This document shows, one piece after another, positions 14,027 through 28,200 of a stretch of 64,000 bases of DNA. Positions within the stretch are counted from its first letter, which is position 1. The number at the start of each line of letters is the position of its first letter. A program made the translations under genes and the position numbers. The notes beneath the pieces were generated by a model. It was not told the DNA's origin and made no database searches. It was given only the letters and a program-made list of their open reading frames with translations. Source of the stretch: Trematomus loennbergii (lineage: Eukaryota > Chordata > Actinopteri > Perciformes > Nototheniidae). The stretch spans positions 30,568,304 to 30,632,303 of the forward strand of contig JAAOOA010000002.1 in assembly GCA_012861695.1 (NCBI GenBank), read 5' to 3'.

Positions 14027-17000
14027 ATGGTGTTAAGGAGTTGTTGGAAGTCTCGACAAAAAACAGCTGTGGACCTGCTGGTTGGATCCGACCAGCCCTG
14101 CTCTGGTTCTGTGTGACCCAGTGTGTTTGCGGCATTGGGGCGGTGGAGGACAGCACAAAAGTGGTCCAGAAAGATGCCGAGTTTGATGTGACATACAATG
14201 ACACTGTAACAAGTCAGAACCAGACCATCTATGCTTTTAATCACACTATCTCCAGGAACAAGGTGAGTTTACATCGCCATACTGCTACATTTGTTTATAG
14301 CTTAATATGAAGCAATTGAATAATGTGTTTGTTTTCTATTTCTCTGGGTGTCAGACGGAGGGAGTTCGTGTGACTGTGGACGTGTTGTCACGAGGTTCTG
14401 ATAGTCCCATATTGTTTGTGGTACGACAGAAGCAAGCTGTGCTGTCATTTCAAATCCCTCTCATTTTAAGAGGCCTGTGAGTATTTTAACTGTACATACC
14501 CTAGTTGTGACACATCTGGAATCATAACATCTGATGTAGACTTTGTTTTTGGTCATTCACTTAAATGTGCTAAACTCACCCTTAATGTTTTCCTCCTGAA
14601 ACACTTCTGAAGTCCTAACAATCCAACAACATTTCCAGTTTATTACCTGATTACCAGCATAATGCCTTATTGGCTTCTGCTTGCCAAAGCAACATCCTAT
14701 TACCCTAAATCCTCTGAGGTTTTAGTCAATTATATTCTGTGAATTGTAATACTAGTTTGTTGTCCTTGTACAACACATGGTTGTGCAATGAATCAGTACA
14801 GTCCACTCTACTTCATAGACCAAATACATTTTCCAAACCATTAGGGCATACACGACTTCCTCTTTGGTAAATTGAACAACTACGCACTCAAATTTGTTTA
14901 GATGTGAAACCGTCTCTATAGAGAATTAGAAAAGAAAGGGTACTAATCAGCCGTAGGTTCAGATAGAGCTGTATGTTGTAATATTTTGAAACAATGCTTA
15001 CACTGACAAAAATCAATTATGGACCATCATTTAAGTCTCCACCCCAGTAAATAGGCTTGGGTCTGTTAAACTAGGCATTTATGTATGTTCTTGTAATTGA
15101 CTGCAGACACTCAGATGATACTGAGAGCAATAGTCCACTGTTTCTCCTAGGGAGTGTCTGGCGTCCTGTTGCTGCTTTCACTAGACAGTAAACAGATATG
15201 ACTTCTGGTCATGAGATAGAGCTAATGTTCTGTCTGTTGTCAAGAGCTGTGAGTAATAACCATATAAGTGAAGGAAATCTGTAAATGCTAACAGTGCTTT
15301 TTCTTTGGATATATGTTGGAGAAGGATGTGTTTTAGATCCAGGGTCAAATGTATCCCAAGAGATGCTGCATTTTAGGAATATTGCTTATTTAGATATCAT
15401 AGTTGTATGTGGACATTTGATAGAATCCAAATTATTTCTTTCTTTGATGGAGTAAGCAAGCACTAAGACTCAAGTTGTCAATGTGGGGACTAAACAACAC
15501 AGCCTTAAATATGCTCCGGAGTTTTCTCATTGGTTATAAGGCACACAGCCTTTGAAACCTGACAATTGTTTCATAACAGGTTAGAAGTTCAGCTGTTTAT
15601 TAGCTATTGGCTCACAGCCCATCTGCGATGTGTCTCCCACACTCCAAGGTACTTTGTGTGGTTGTGCAACATGGCACATGGCCATGCATGTTTTAGCAGA
15701 TGACTAAAAAACCTTGGTGTTTCACTTCCTCCTTTTAAGATCCTCCAGTATGAAGATTTCTGAGGAGCCCAGTTTACTGTAAATGAGCCAACCTCAAAGT
15801 CATCAGTATTTCTTTCTTCTGTTTCATGTAGTTTCTGTTACATGTTCTTTTTTAAATATTCTCACTTCAATTTGATCTATGCTGTTTGCATTTGCAAACA
15901 TTTTTCTAGAGCTGGGTATTGATTTAATTGTGCTTAAAGCTAATTCAATATGCATTATTTAGTTACTGTTGGTCATCTGATTCCTAAACAACAGTCCTTG
16001 GTAATGTCGTATGCTGCTATTATATTAAGTAATCTAATAAAATAATTTCCATCCTCAGTTACCAAGTACATTTTCTTGCTTTGATTTGTATAATACATTC
16101 ATCCATTACTTAGTTCAGAGTACTTTTCCATGCATGCGTAGATACTCGTTAACCCTCTGGAGTCTAAGGGTATTTTCTCGATTTTTAGATGTCTCCTTAA
16201 ATCACCTTTTGTGTTACATATCAAAATGTTCAGGACAATCTCTAGACTTGCCAGAAATGCATGTCACTCACCGTAGAGCACTATGTGATGAGATAATTAG
16301 CTCTAAAGCTGAACATTTGACATCCGATTTTTGGAAATCTTCAAAACTCTTGTGAAAACATAGATTTACCCATGTCATCCAATTCAAACCTGTTGAATGG
16401 TAACTTGAGTTTATTTTTGTTCTATCTCTCTCCAGATACCAGAGAAAGTATCCCTACAATCATGTGGGCCGGACATTGTGCCAGCCTCCGACCCGGGCCC
16501 GCTCGGAGAACCAGTTCTTCTTTGTGGACGTGTCCACCCTGTCCAGCCAGGGAACAAACTACCAGCTCAGGGTCAGCCGTGTTGAAAGCTTCACCCTGCA
16601 GTGAGTGACATCTGAGAGAATCACACAAACACACGGTGCAGCAGCTACCTGCATTCTCAGCTTCATGAATGTTACTTTAAGCTAGGATTTAAAGTCACAA
16701 ACAGGTCTGTTACTGGTATGTCTGACATGTTTTCTTAACCTTGATTACAGGACGGACACGAAATTCAGCTTCACCGCGTCACCTCCCAACCTCAGGTATT
16801 ACAGCTCAATACCAAAGCTTTGTGTTGTTATTAGAGATCCGATACAGACTGCAATATATGCCTCCAGTATTGGTGACAATGGGGCGATCCGGTATTGGAT
16901 ACTATTGTTCAGAAAAACCGAGTACATTTATTAAGGTATTTCTTTGTTTATATTGTTTTACAAAGTAAGTAATACAATGTTAAAGTCAAGCCTGATTTTG

Positions 17001-20000
17001 TGTCACACATACAAAATTATTCTTTTCACTTCCCAACAGTGATACATACAGCTTATTATTAAACACTGGTACTTTTTATCGGCCGATACACAGAGCCCAA
17101 GTCAAGGTATGGAGTTAAAACCCCTTGTGTTCTTAGTATGGCACGTGCTATCTACAAATGAACATTATTCACTGATATCTAGTGCAAACAGGGAGAGTGT
17201 GTAGGTACAATGACGAGAAACCTGAGAGAAGCTGAGGAAAGCACAATTAGGAATAAAGGGAATTTCACATTTTAAACAATTGTTAAGCATGTTGTGACAT
17301 TATTTTTTCTTCCTTTGGACTAACACGTTCTGCTTTTACCTGAAAGTTTGAAAATAGTTCTGAAATAGTTTTTCATTATGACCTTTTGTAGCACCTCTCC
17401 CTTGAATCATAACCCTTAATCCATCAGTCAGTCATTGTTGTACCAGTACTTCAGTTTATTTACCTATGTTCCATCACATTTTTTGTCTATCCCAACCTAG
17501 CTTTTCTTCACTATCTTTATAATGCTTGAAAGATAGTGAAGAAAAGTTAGGAAACATAAAAAAGGGGTTGATCTTTTCTGCATATTCATCTTTTTCCCTA
17601 TTCTTTCTATTGCCAATTCTCTCAGTACTTCAAGTATGTCTTCCCAGACGGGGTGGACACTGTGATCGTCAAGGTCAACTCGGACATGACCTTTCCCTGC
17701 TCCGTTATGTCCATCCAGGACGTCCAGGTACACTCTCCCCCTCCCTACATCATCCCCTCAAACCAGATGTCTGCTGTCCTCAAATGGCCCCTGCATTGTA
17801 GACCGCATGCAGTACCACAATTTGGCCACATGAGGGCAAAATGAAGTTCAATTGTGCCGAGCCACACTGTCAATTTGATGACGTTCTGAGAAGATTAACT
17901 AATATTTTAATCACCTTTGTTGTTAATGGTTGATATAATATTGTTATTTTTATGCAATCCTGTTCATCTTATCTTTTAAGTTTTTGTGTTTCATATTCCA
18001 TACTTGTCTTTCTTGTCTCTTTCTTATTAGTGTCCAGTCTATGACCTTGACAACAATGTGGCCTTCATTGGGATGTACCAGACTATGACCAAAAAAGGTG
18101 CCATCACAGTGCAGGTAGGGTCTGACACACAGTCGCTCACATGGTCAAGCTTGTGTGTCAAAGCATACTGTACAGCTCTTCCATTACAACATATATCATA
18201 TATTCTGTCCTTTTCTGTCATTTAGAGAAAAGATTTCCCCAGCAACAGCTTCTATGTGGTGATAGTGGTAAAAACAGAGGACGAGGCGTGTGGCGGTCCA
18301 CTGCGATTCTACCCTCTCCGTCCTGATGAGCTCATCGACGCCGGCAACCGCAGCAAGCTCATCGATGTGGTTGTCACCCCTGCTATCAGCTGTAAGTCAC
18401 ATGTTCACAAATATATACGATTCAGAGGGAGGAATAATGCATATTGATTTCTTGTAAACCACAGAGCTTTTCCGAATTATTTGGAGGAAAATGAATTTGT
18501 TAAATGCCCCACAGTTAAGAAGCTTCCATACCGGTTCAGGTTCACCATTAGCTTTATAATTGTGCCATTGCAGTAAAAGGTTGTTTTCGGTATATCAGCA
18601 CAATATACAATGCAACTGGGGGAAACTTATGATATTTGAAGGATGATTTTCATTAAACCCAGGTCTCCCAAAAGTAATAAACAAGCATTCTGTTCTCTAG
18701 AAATGGAATTAAAAGAGAAATAAATAATGCAAAACAACGAGTTTTGCTTTTATGCATGCTGCATGTTGTAATGCAATGTAAGCTGATGATATATAATTTC
18801 ATTCTGCAGTGCAGGCGAGGTCCTGCAGTGTTATCATGTTAATAGGCTAACAGTATGTCTCTCTCCACACAGCGGAGGTGTATGTGAGGGGCATGCTGTT
18901 CATTCTGGGCATCTTCCTCTCCTTCTATCTGCTCGTATTGCTCATGACCTGTGTGGAGAACAAGCGGTAAGATTCAGCACTTTTCTCTGACACTAAATCA
19001 ACAGTTAGTTGCAAACACTTCATATACCCAGGCTTGTTTCACTGCTGAGATCATTTGCAATTGTTTTAGAATAATTAAATCCTTTGCAGTGATACATAAA
19101 CTTCCCATGTATCTCGCCTTCAATTGTCATTACAGCAGATAAAGCCACAGAGACTGGAGTATTTACCTTAAGTGTTTGGTTTTCTGGATATATTTTGTTT
19201 AAAAATCGTTAAGCCCTTTGTAAAAGAACATTACTTTAAAAGTTCACAATGTATACATGTTGTTATTCTGGTCCCAGTTCAACCCAGGTGAGTGGGTGTC
19301 TAAGAAGAAAGGAGATGTATCCAACTGCACCACAAGAGGAGCACTCCACTGAATACAAATGATTTTAATTTGTTTTCCTCTCTTTTTCTGCAGACTGAAG
19401 AAGAGAGAGGTGTTTCAGATTCCTGCTGACATGTCGCCCGCGGAAACAGGTAACCCAGCAACTAGCTACGATGGATCGGCCCATTAGGGGCTCGTAAGAG
19501 GGTGTGTGGAGTGTACCATTTTCTTAAAGTTGTGAACGTGTACTGGAGAGAAGGTGCCATATTCAATGTTAGATTACCCCTAACAGACAGTATAGTAGTA
19601 CATTAACTCTTAAGCGTTTTAATGTAGAGTTAAACATTTCTGTGTAATGAATGTGTGTCTCTCGCTCTCTCTCCCTCATGCTTATGTGTGGTTCAGCCTC
19701 TCTGCTTGGGAAGAACGGAGATGGTATAACGACACTGTTACTCCTGCCTTGCACTTAATACTGTCTGTAGAGGCTCTGCCTGCATTAGCTCACATACTAT
19801 AACTCTCCTGCCATATAAACAGTGTTCATTGACTAACAACAAAGAGATATGATTGACTATAAGCTCTAGAGACTGTGTCGTAACATCAAAATAATATTTC
19901 AAGTAAATTAAGCTTTTATGGCTTGCAGATACAGATACACATGACTCACTTTTATTAGGTTTTCCTGTATTTGTCACACATTCTACTATTTCTCACAGCT

Positions 20001-23000
20001 ATACTGTTTGTTTACTGAAGAGACACATCAGTATATTACATTATAGTCAACAATACGAACAACATAATGGACAAACTAAAGGATGAAATAGAAGTTGTCT
20101 CAAGTTATCAAGATCAAAAATACAGTAGTTAATTACTGAGATGAATATATTCTCCTCTGTGGTTCTTTAGCCCACCTCTCAGTGTGTATCTGTGTCTGCT
20201 CACTGCAGTGTATGCTGACATGATTTGATTTTAAAACTGAAGGACACTTTTTTTAAACAATTCACTCTCATTGCAGCAGTCACCACTCTTTGCAACAAAT
20301 TCTGCAGCATTCCACATTTTCATCCTAATACTGTCAAATGTAGGCATTTAGAGCCTGAAATAATTAGATCCCTGCATGTGTTTGTGCATCCCTCATCTCT
20401 CTGTGTTCATGTACTAATAACTCAGTAGTGTTTTAGTGTGTAGCCATAAGATACTAACAAGTATTGGTTGAAGTGGTGCTCCGTGTCATTTTGTGCACCA
20501 ATACTTTTAAATGTGTTTTTAAATGTGTGCGTGCTTGTCTCCACAGGCCAAACTCCAGCCTCACCGTATGAATATGGATCCTTTGGTGAGTTTCGGAGAT
20601 TTCTTTACGTCTTTCTTTAAAGGTGGGGTAGGTAAGTTTGAGAAACCGGCTCGAGATCGCTAGAATTTGAAAATACACAGCCGGAAGAAATCTGCCACTT
20701 CCTTACAGAGCCCCTCCTCCAACACACACGAACGCGCACATGACCAATGAGGGCACGAGATAAGTTTGTGCACAGATGGAAGGCTGACAGGCAGGTAGGC
20801 CATCCAGTTATTTTAGCCGGACGGGCTAAAATGATTGGTCGTGCTTTTTACAGTACTACGGCTTCCACAGATGACATTTTTTATGGATTTTTGTCAAAGC
20901 ACTTAAAATATTCATTGCTATCGGGATGTTAAGAGCATTCCATGGAATATAACAAAAAGTGTATCTCGAGCCGGTTTCTTTAAGAGTAGCTTTTATGAAT
21001 AATAATGAAAAATCCTTCTGTTTTTTTCTCCAGCTGACAACGGTAGCACTCTCAGTTCAGAGGCCATCACTGACAGCGCCACATCCACTGACAACAACTA
21101 TGGATACATAGGTATGGACACACACATTTCCTCTGTCCCACCCCTCTCACTTTGCAGTATGTCTCCACAGCCTGGCTTGCAGTTAGCTTCTTATGAGCTT
21201 CTTCTGGTCCCTCACCTGTCTTCTGTGTGTCTTTGTTCATCAGGACAGGAGCCTTTCAAACGTCGCACAATCCTCAATAAGCTTCACCACATAGCCATCC
21301 ACATCGGTGACACACTGCCGCACAATCATTTTAATAGTTGCACTAAACCAATCAGCACCGTGCGAATCAAACATCAATGAGACTGAAATGTCGATGCCTG
21401 GAGGTGGCAAATTCCTAATCTGATTCAAATGAAATAAACAGCAAAACCTTTTTGATACTAGGTGGATCAGAGTACCAACAATCATTGCAATGCAAATACT
21501 TTTTAAGAGGTGTGATGTGTTGAAACACCTTTTGCATCCTAAAAAAACAACAACTTTGAATCCATTTAATTGACCAGATTGTCCCACCAATGAAACGAGA
21601 GGCTTGTTTCTGTTTTTCTTCCATTAACTCCCTTTCTCTCTCCATCAGAGCGATCGCTGGACGGCGTTGGACGATGCAGGCACGAGTCTCTGAGCTCTGT
21701 GGAGGAGGACGACTATGACACGCTGGACGATATCAACTCAGACAAAAACATCGTCCGCACCAAGGTTTGCCCAGTCTCTCCATCTCAATGCACATTGCTT
21801 TGCATGTTTAAATATCACTTCTCCTTTCCGTTGCTAATTCTATGAGTAATGACGTGTAATAATATCCCATCCTGAATACAGAAGTATCTATGTGTGTCTG
21901 ACCTGTCCCGCAAAGACAAGAGGATTCTGAGCAAGAAATACCAAATCTACTTCTGGTGAGGATAGTGGTTAGAATACAATTGAATGAAGTACAATGATAC
22001 ATTTGTGAAGATTTCTAGAAGTCTAATAAGTATCTTTTCCCTTCAGGAACATTGCTACTATTGCTGTTTTCTATGCACTGCCAGTCGTCCAGCTGGTCAT
22101 CACCTACCAGACGGTACGCTGATGAGACATGGACTGTGAAATAAAATATGATAAATAAAGACAGAAGGTAAACTGACTCTCTTTAATTTCTTTAGGTGGT
22201 GAATGTAACAGGAAACCAGGACATCTGCTACTACAACTTCCTGTGCGCCCACCCTCTGGGAGCTCTGAGGTGCGTTTTAGATGCCAAATGTATTATCGTA
22301 ACCACAGTATGACTAGAAGGTTACATATCGGTGTTTTAAACCCTTGTCACACACCGTTTTTCATACACAGTGCGTTCAACAACATCCTCAGTAACCTCGG
22401 TTACGTGCTGCTGGGATTCCTCTTCCTCCTTATCATCCTCAAAAAAGATATCGTCCACAATCGAGCCCTGTTCCGCAACGATTTGAACGCGCTGGTGAGT
22501 AACACAGACAGAAGTTAACACACTTGAGACACTTATAATCATTTGTGTGTCACCCAGCAAAGAGGGTTTTTTAGCTCTGTTTCCAAAGTAAATACACATT
22601 TTTTGTGATTGAAAACAGTATCTTAGCTAAATTAGCACAATTTGGTAACTTATTGCTTCACTAAATAAGAAGTAATGAAGGGAGTATACAGGCACAATGT
22701 CAAATGTTTTATTTATTGAACTTCATTGCTCAATTATAACCCAATGTTCCTTTCTCCCATCCAAAAGGAATGTGGTATCCCAAAGCACTATGGTCTGTAT
22801 TATGCCATGGGAACGGCTCTGATGATGGAGGGTCTGCTCAGCGCATGCTACCACGTCTGTCCCAACTACACCAACTTCCAGTTCGGTAAGACTGCATGTG
22901 TCCTAGGGCTGTGCAATTAATCGTATTTTAATCGCAATTACGATTTTGGCCTGCCACAATTACAAAAACAAAATAATCGGAAAAAACGATTATTTTGCTT

Positions 23001-25130
23001 TGCTAGTTGTGACAGTGCACTGCAACATATTTGATCTCATTTATTTGTATTTATCATATTTATATATGTTTAGTAGCTTGTTGAAGTGCGCTCCAAAATA
23101 TTTCTTGATCTTGTTTATTGGTATTTATTATTTTGATATTATTGATTTAAATGTAAATATAAATGTATCATTTATTTTATTTATTGGTTTTTCAGTTGAA
23201 TTATACGTTCAGAGTAATCAACAGTTATAAGATACTGTTCAAATTATTATTTGTATTGTTTTTAAAGTTCAATACATTTATGTTTTCAAAGTCAATGAAT
23301 AATCGTATTTAATAATCGTGATGTCAATTATTGACCAAAATAATCGTGATTATGATTTTTGCCATAATCGCACAGCCCTAATGTGTCCTCTTTTTGACCA
23401 CACACAGACCTTCCTTACGTATTAAATAAGTCCAGTGTAATAATGTATGCTGATGATTCCACAATGTACAGTACAGCATCAACATGCAGTGAGTTAAACT
23501 ATCTACTTAAAATAGAGATTAAAGCCATAGCAGACTGGGTCAACAATAACAAACTGGTACTCAACATTGCAAAAACAAAAGCAATGGTGTTCGGATCCAG
23601 ACATATGTTAAGCAGCAATCCTCAATTAAGCCTGACACTGGCTGGTCAGCCAGTGGAACAGGTAAACGAGACTAAGTTGCTTGGCATTGTTCTTGATTCT
23701 GGTTTACAGTGGACAAAGCAAATAGACAGTGTGGCGGCTCAATCCCCAGTTGCGTTTGAGTCGAAGAGAGGCTAAACTTGGCTATAAACTGTGACGCGTT
23801 TTCGAAGAGAAAGTCCATAGTGAAGCAAGATAGTTTTTGGGATATTTAATAAACAAAATCATAACATGGACAAAACGGTCAACAGAAAAAATGACAGCAC
23901 AAGCTCACCCTCTGTCATCCGCACTCGACATGAAACAGGTGACTTAAATACACAAACCACACCCATGTGACAATTACCGGAAGTGCTCAACAAACAAATA
24001 AAAGTGACGTAAACAAATAATAATACAAATAATGAACTTGGGCTAAGTAGCATTATGGCACCTACAGACAGTATCGTAACTAAAATGGGAAGGTGCATAG
24101 CTGTGACGAGAACATGTACAAAGTATGTAACACCAACCACTTTGAAACAAGTTATTCAGTCTCTGGTTTTGTCACATCTTGAGTACAGTCCGGTCATATG
24201 GTCATCAGCAGCAAAAACACATATACAGAAATTACAAATAGCTCAAAACAAGGCTGCCAGACTAGCTCTCCACTGTTCGAAGCGCACTCATATTGGAGTT
24301 ATGCATAGAAACCTATCATGGCTTCCGGTTGAGAAACGTCTGCAATCTCGTGTTATCACTTTTAAAAAAATGTCCAATTTAGCAAAAAAACACTGTATTT
24401 TTATGATCAAATAGTTTACACAAGAGACGAGCATGACCATAAGACTAGACAAGCTACATCAGGCCATCTACTGGCACCTAAACCCAGGACACATCTTCTG
24501 AAATCTTCTGTGACTTATAGAGCTATAAGGAATGGAACTCATTGCCAAACTACCTGCTGAAATAAAGTCCAGAGCCTCTTTCAAGAAGAGATTGAAGGGC
24601 CATCTACTAATGAGCATGTACCCTTGTGAACTGTGAACCCAATTGAATTTGATCTCATGCTTTGTACTGGTGGGTGTCTTGTGCACTCATCCTTGGCTGA
24701 GATTGATATTGAAAGTGGATGACATTGTTGATGATGTTGGAGATTGTTGATGATGTTGGTGAAGTTCTTTTTCTGAGATCACTGCAACCATTGTTGATAC
24801 AACGGAATAACATTTGTGCAGATTGTCCTCTATATTAGTTTCAGAGGTTTACCATTCCACGCTAAAGTCACTTTTAAGCAAAATTGCAGTTTGGTTTCCC
24901 GATGCCTTCTGTGCAAATAATCTGCACTGATTTCATTCTGGGTCTTGTAATGTTTATACGACAAAAATATTTGTCTTCATTTCCTGCAGACACCTCCTTC
25001 ATGTACATGATTGCTGGGCTGTGTGTGTTAAAGTTGTATCAGAAGAGACACCCAGACATCAACGCAAGTGCTTACACTGCATACGCCTGCCTGGCCGGGG
25101 TCATCTTCTTCTCTGTGCTGGGAGTGGTAA

Positions 25131-25200
<70 letters not shown>

Positions 25201-28200
25201 ACCATGGTAGACAAGGAACATTTTGTATGTGTTTTATGCTCTGTTTTCAGGTATTTGGGAAAGGAAACACGGTCTTCTGGATTGTTTTCTCTGTGATCCA
25301 CATCCTGGCCACCATGCTCCTCAGCACACAGCTCTACTACATGGGCCGATGGAGGCTGGGTAAGGAACAACTGAAACTATAGACAAAACAAATGAGCTAA
25401 ACTAGCTCTTTTTAGCCAAAAATAACAGATGCATGTTGTATTGTAATTACAATGAATGCTTTTATCTGTTCCTGATCAAATGTGTAGCAGCACGATTTAA
25501 CGGCCCGTCCACACAGCAGCGTTAAAAAAATCTTGGAGGTGGGCGTATCTGAAGCTTGGGGATTTTTGGCGAGCAAGGCACCAACAACCAATCACATGAA
25601 TCTCCCGCCCCGACATACGAAGCAAAAAAGCCCGAAGTAAACTGGATATAAACTCCCCAAACAGGCGAAAACATACCACTGTCTCTGCCACCTCCCTCCA
25701 TGCCTGGCTCCTCCGGTTTATATCCCGGTAGGTAAATAGGGACTGGTCATAAAGCACCGGGTGATTCCCTACCGCTCATTTCTCCTCCATTTTTTGGAAT
25801 ATGAGGAAATGACCTGCGGTATGTCTCTCCCAGCATACACGCCGTTTGATTGGCTAGAGCTTGAACTGTCAGATTTGCATGCACAGGATTTGATTGGCTG
25901 ACGCTTCCACCTCAGCTTCAAAAGTTGAACATTGCTCAACTTTGAATCCTGAAAATCCTGAAAATCTCCGCTCTGCTGCCCACAATGCAGTTCGGCGAAA
26001 AGTGAGGCAAAGTGACGTCACCCCATTCAAAGTGAATGGGCAGAAGCGTTCCAAGATTTTTTTTAACGCTGCTGTGTAGACGGGCCGTAACTGTACAGAC
26101 AAAACAATATTAGCTTTTTTTAAATGTTTATGTATGCATAGGAATAAATCATAAATCATTAAAAATGGTTATTTTGACTGGTTAACTGTGAAGGTGCTTT
26201 GGATTTGAGCCTGACACTCTGGACTAGTGTTTGACTGCAGTTCACACTTGTCTGTATATTGTTGCGGCAGACTCTGGGATCATGCGCAGGATGTTGAACA
26301 TCCTCTACACAGATTGCATCAGACAGTGCAGTGGACCCATGTACATTGTGAGTAATTACCTGAAGCGGCTGCAACAACATGTTTTAAAGGAATAATTTAC
26401 CCACGAGATAACCTTTAAACTAAATTACTCACCCATGTGTCACCTTCAATGGATTTGTGTGTAAGAGTGTGTATAAAGATGTTTGCTGTTCTTAACCAGG
26501 ACCCCATTTACTTTTAAGTTATCAAAACTTTTAAATAACAGGCTGAGAAATTAATATACAAATGGTCATTTTGTTGGTGAAGATATTCCTTTAAACACGT
26601 ATTACTCTAAGCTTACAATTAATGTAACAATAGTATTTAAAAGTTTATTTAGTTTATACAAAAAAACTGGGCATGTGGTTAGATCCTCGAATGTCATCGA
26701 TGATTTTTGGATCAGATTGTGTCATTCAAATGCTTCTACATGTATTCAGTCATTTGTCTACCTCTAAATCATCTCTCCTCTGTCTGACAGGACCGTATGG
26801 TTCTGCTCGTACTGGGAAACATAATCAACTGGTCTCTGTAAGTGATATTTTAACTTAACACTAACCAGACAATTGAAATGTAAATATAGGTCACAGGATT
26901 AAATCATCTGTTTCACTTCCTCTCTGCAGCGCTGCTTTTGGCCTCCTAGAGAGACCCAACGACTTTGCCTCCTACCTGTTGGCCATCGCCATCTGCAACC
27001 TGCTGCTCTACTTTGCCTTTTACATCATTATGAAGGTGTGTCATTGCATATTTCCATGTTTTTAATTAGAATAAAGTTGTTTTTTTGTTGTATTTCTGAC
27101 GTTTTTCTGTGTATGTGTTTCAGTTGAGGAGCGGTGAGAGGATCAAGTGTCTGGCGTTGGTGTGTATTCTGTTCACAGCCGTGGTGTGGGGCGTCGCGCT
27201 GTTTTTCTTCTTCCAGGGTCTCAGCACCTGGCAGGTCAGTAACTCACACACACACACTCAGAGTTACACAGAAGCGGCATTAGCCCCTCACACCTAGTTG
27301 ACTACAGTTTTAGCCTGTGAGAGCGCACATTGGCTCTGTATTTCTTAACAGATCATGCATTGTAGAATCCCATAATCCCCTCTGTTTCAGCCCTGTTTCA
27401 AAAGTGCTGATTCTGTGTCTGTAGCTTTAAATGCAAATGAACCCCCTCCCCACGCCCCTCTTGAGAGATATTTGGTTAAAAAGAACACAATGGTGCTCTA
27501 GGAGGAGATTCAGGGGATAAGGGGGGGGGGGGGTTACCTTGGTTGGTGATTGGCTAATGGTTACACAAGCCAAAAAATCGTTATGACATCATAAAGTGGC
27601 CAAAATCTGATCAGCACATTTTCAGACAGGTTTTTATATAACTGGATCAGGACAAAGGGGAGTCTTTGTTCCTGAAACGTTCAGAATCTTTTTACACGGA
27701 GGGGACACATGTTTATGTATAGACATGAGAAAGTGGATTTTGCATAATAGGTGACCTTTAAATTACGTATTGCCTATACACAATGTGGCATTCGTTAACT
27801 GTGTGTGTGTGTTTTCCTCTCCCGACACAGAAAACTCCAGCGGAGTCTCGCGAACACAACCGGGACTGCATCCTGCTTTCATTCTTTGATGACCACGACA
27901 TTTGGCACTTCCTCTCCTCCATCGCCATGTTCGGATCCTTCCTGGTATGATCATGTTCATTTTGTGTGTATGTGTGTGTCGCGTAGATATCTCTCTTTGT
28001 TCTGGACACTCATTAAAAGCATATGTAAATAACATATTCTTTATATTAATGTATGTGTACTTGACATTTTAAATAAAACTTGAATATATTGTTGCAATGG
28101 GAACTGGCAAACAGTACAATTATGGGGCCAATTCACCAAAAATGGAATAAAGTTGCCTCATTAGAAATGTTTATCTTCCCTTTCTCTGGGTTCTATCACA

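Noticed and set aside
14027..14060. SIDT2 as a pseudogene because its ATG frame is closed
   Set aside because: All 27 exons have good splice sites, matching phases and conserved protein sequence to the stop. Two one-base losses at short runs are better explained as sequence errors.
16829..17107. Possible MITE with CCGATAC-like ends in a SIDT2 intron
   Set aside because: Only weak similarity between the ends and no target duplication; the evidence was too thin to list as an element.
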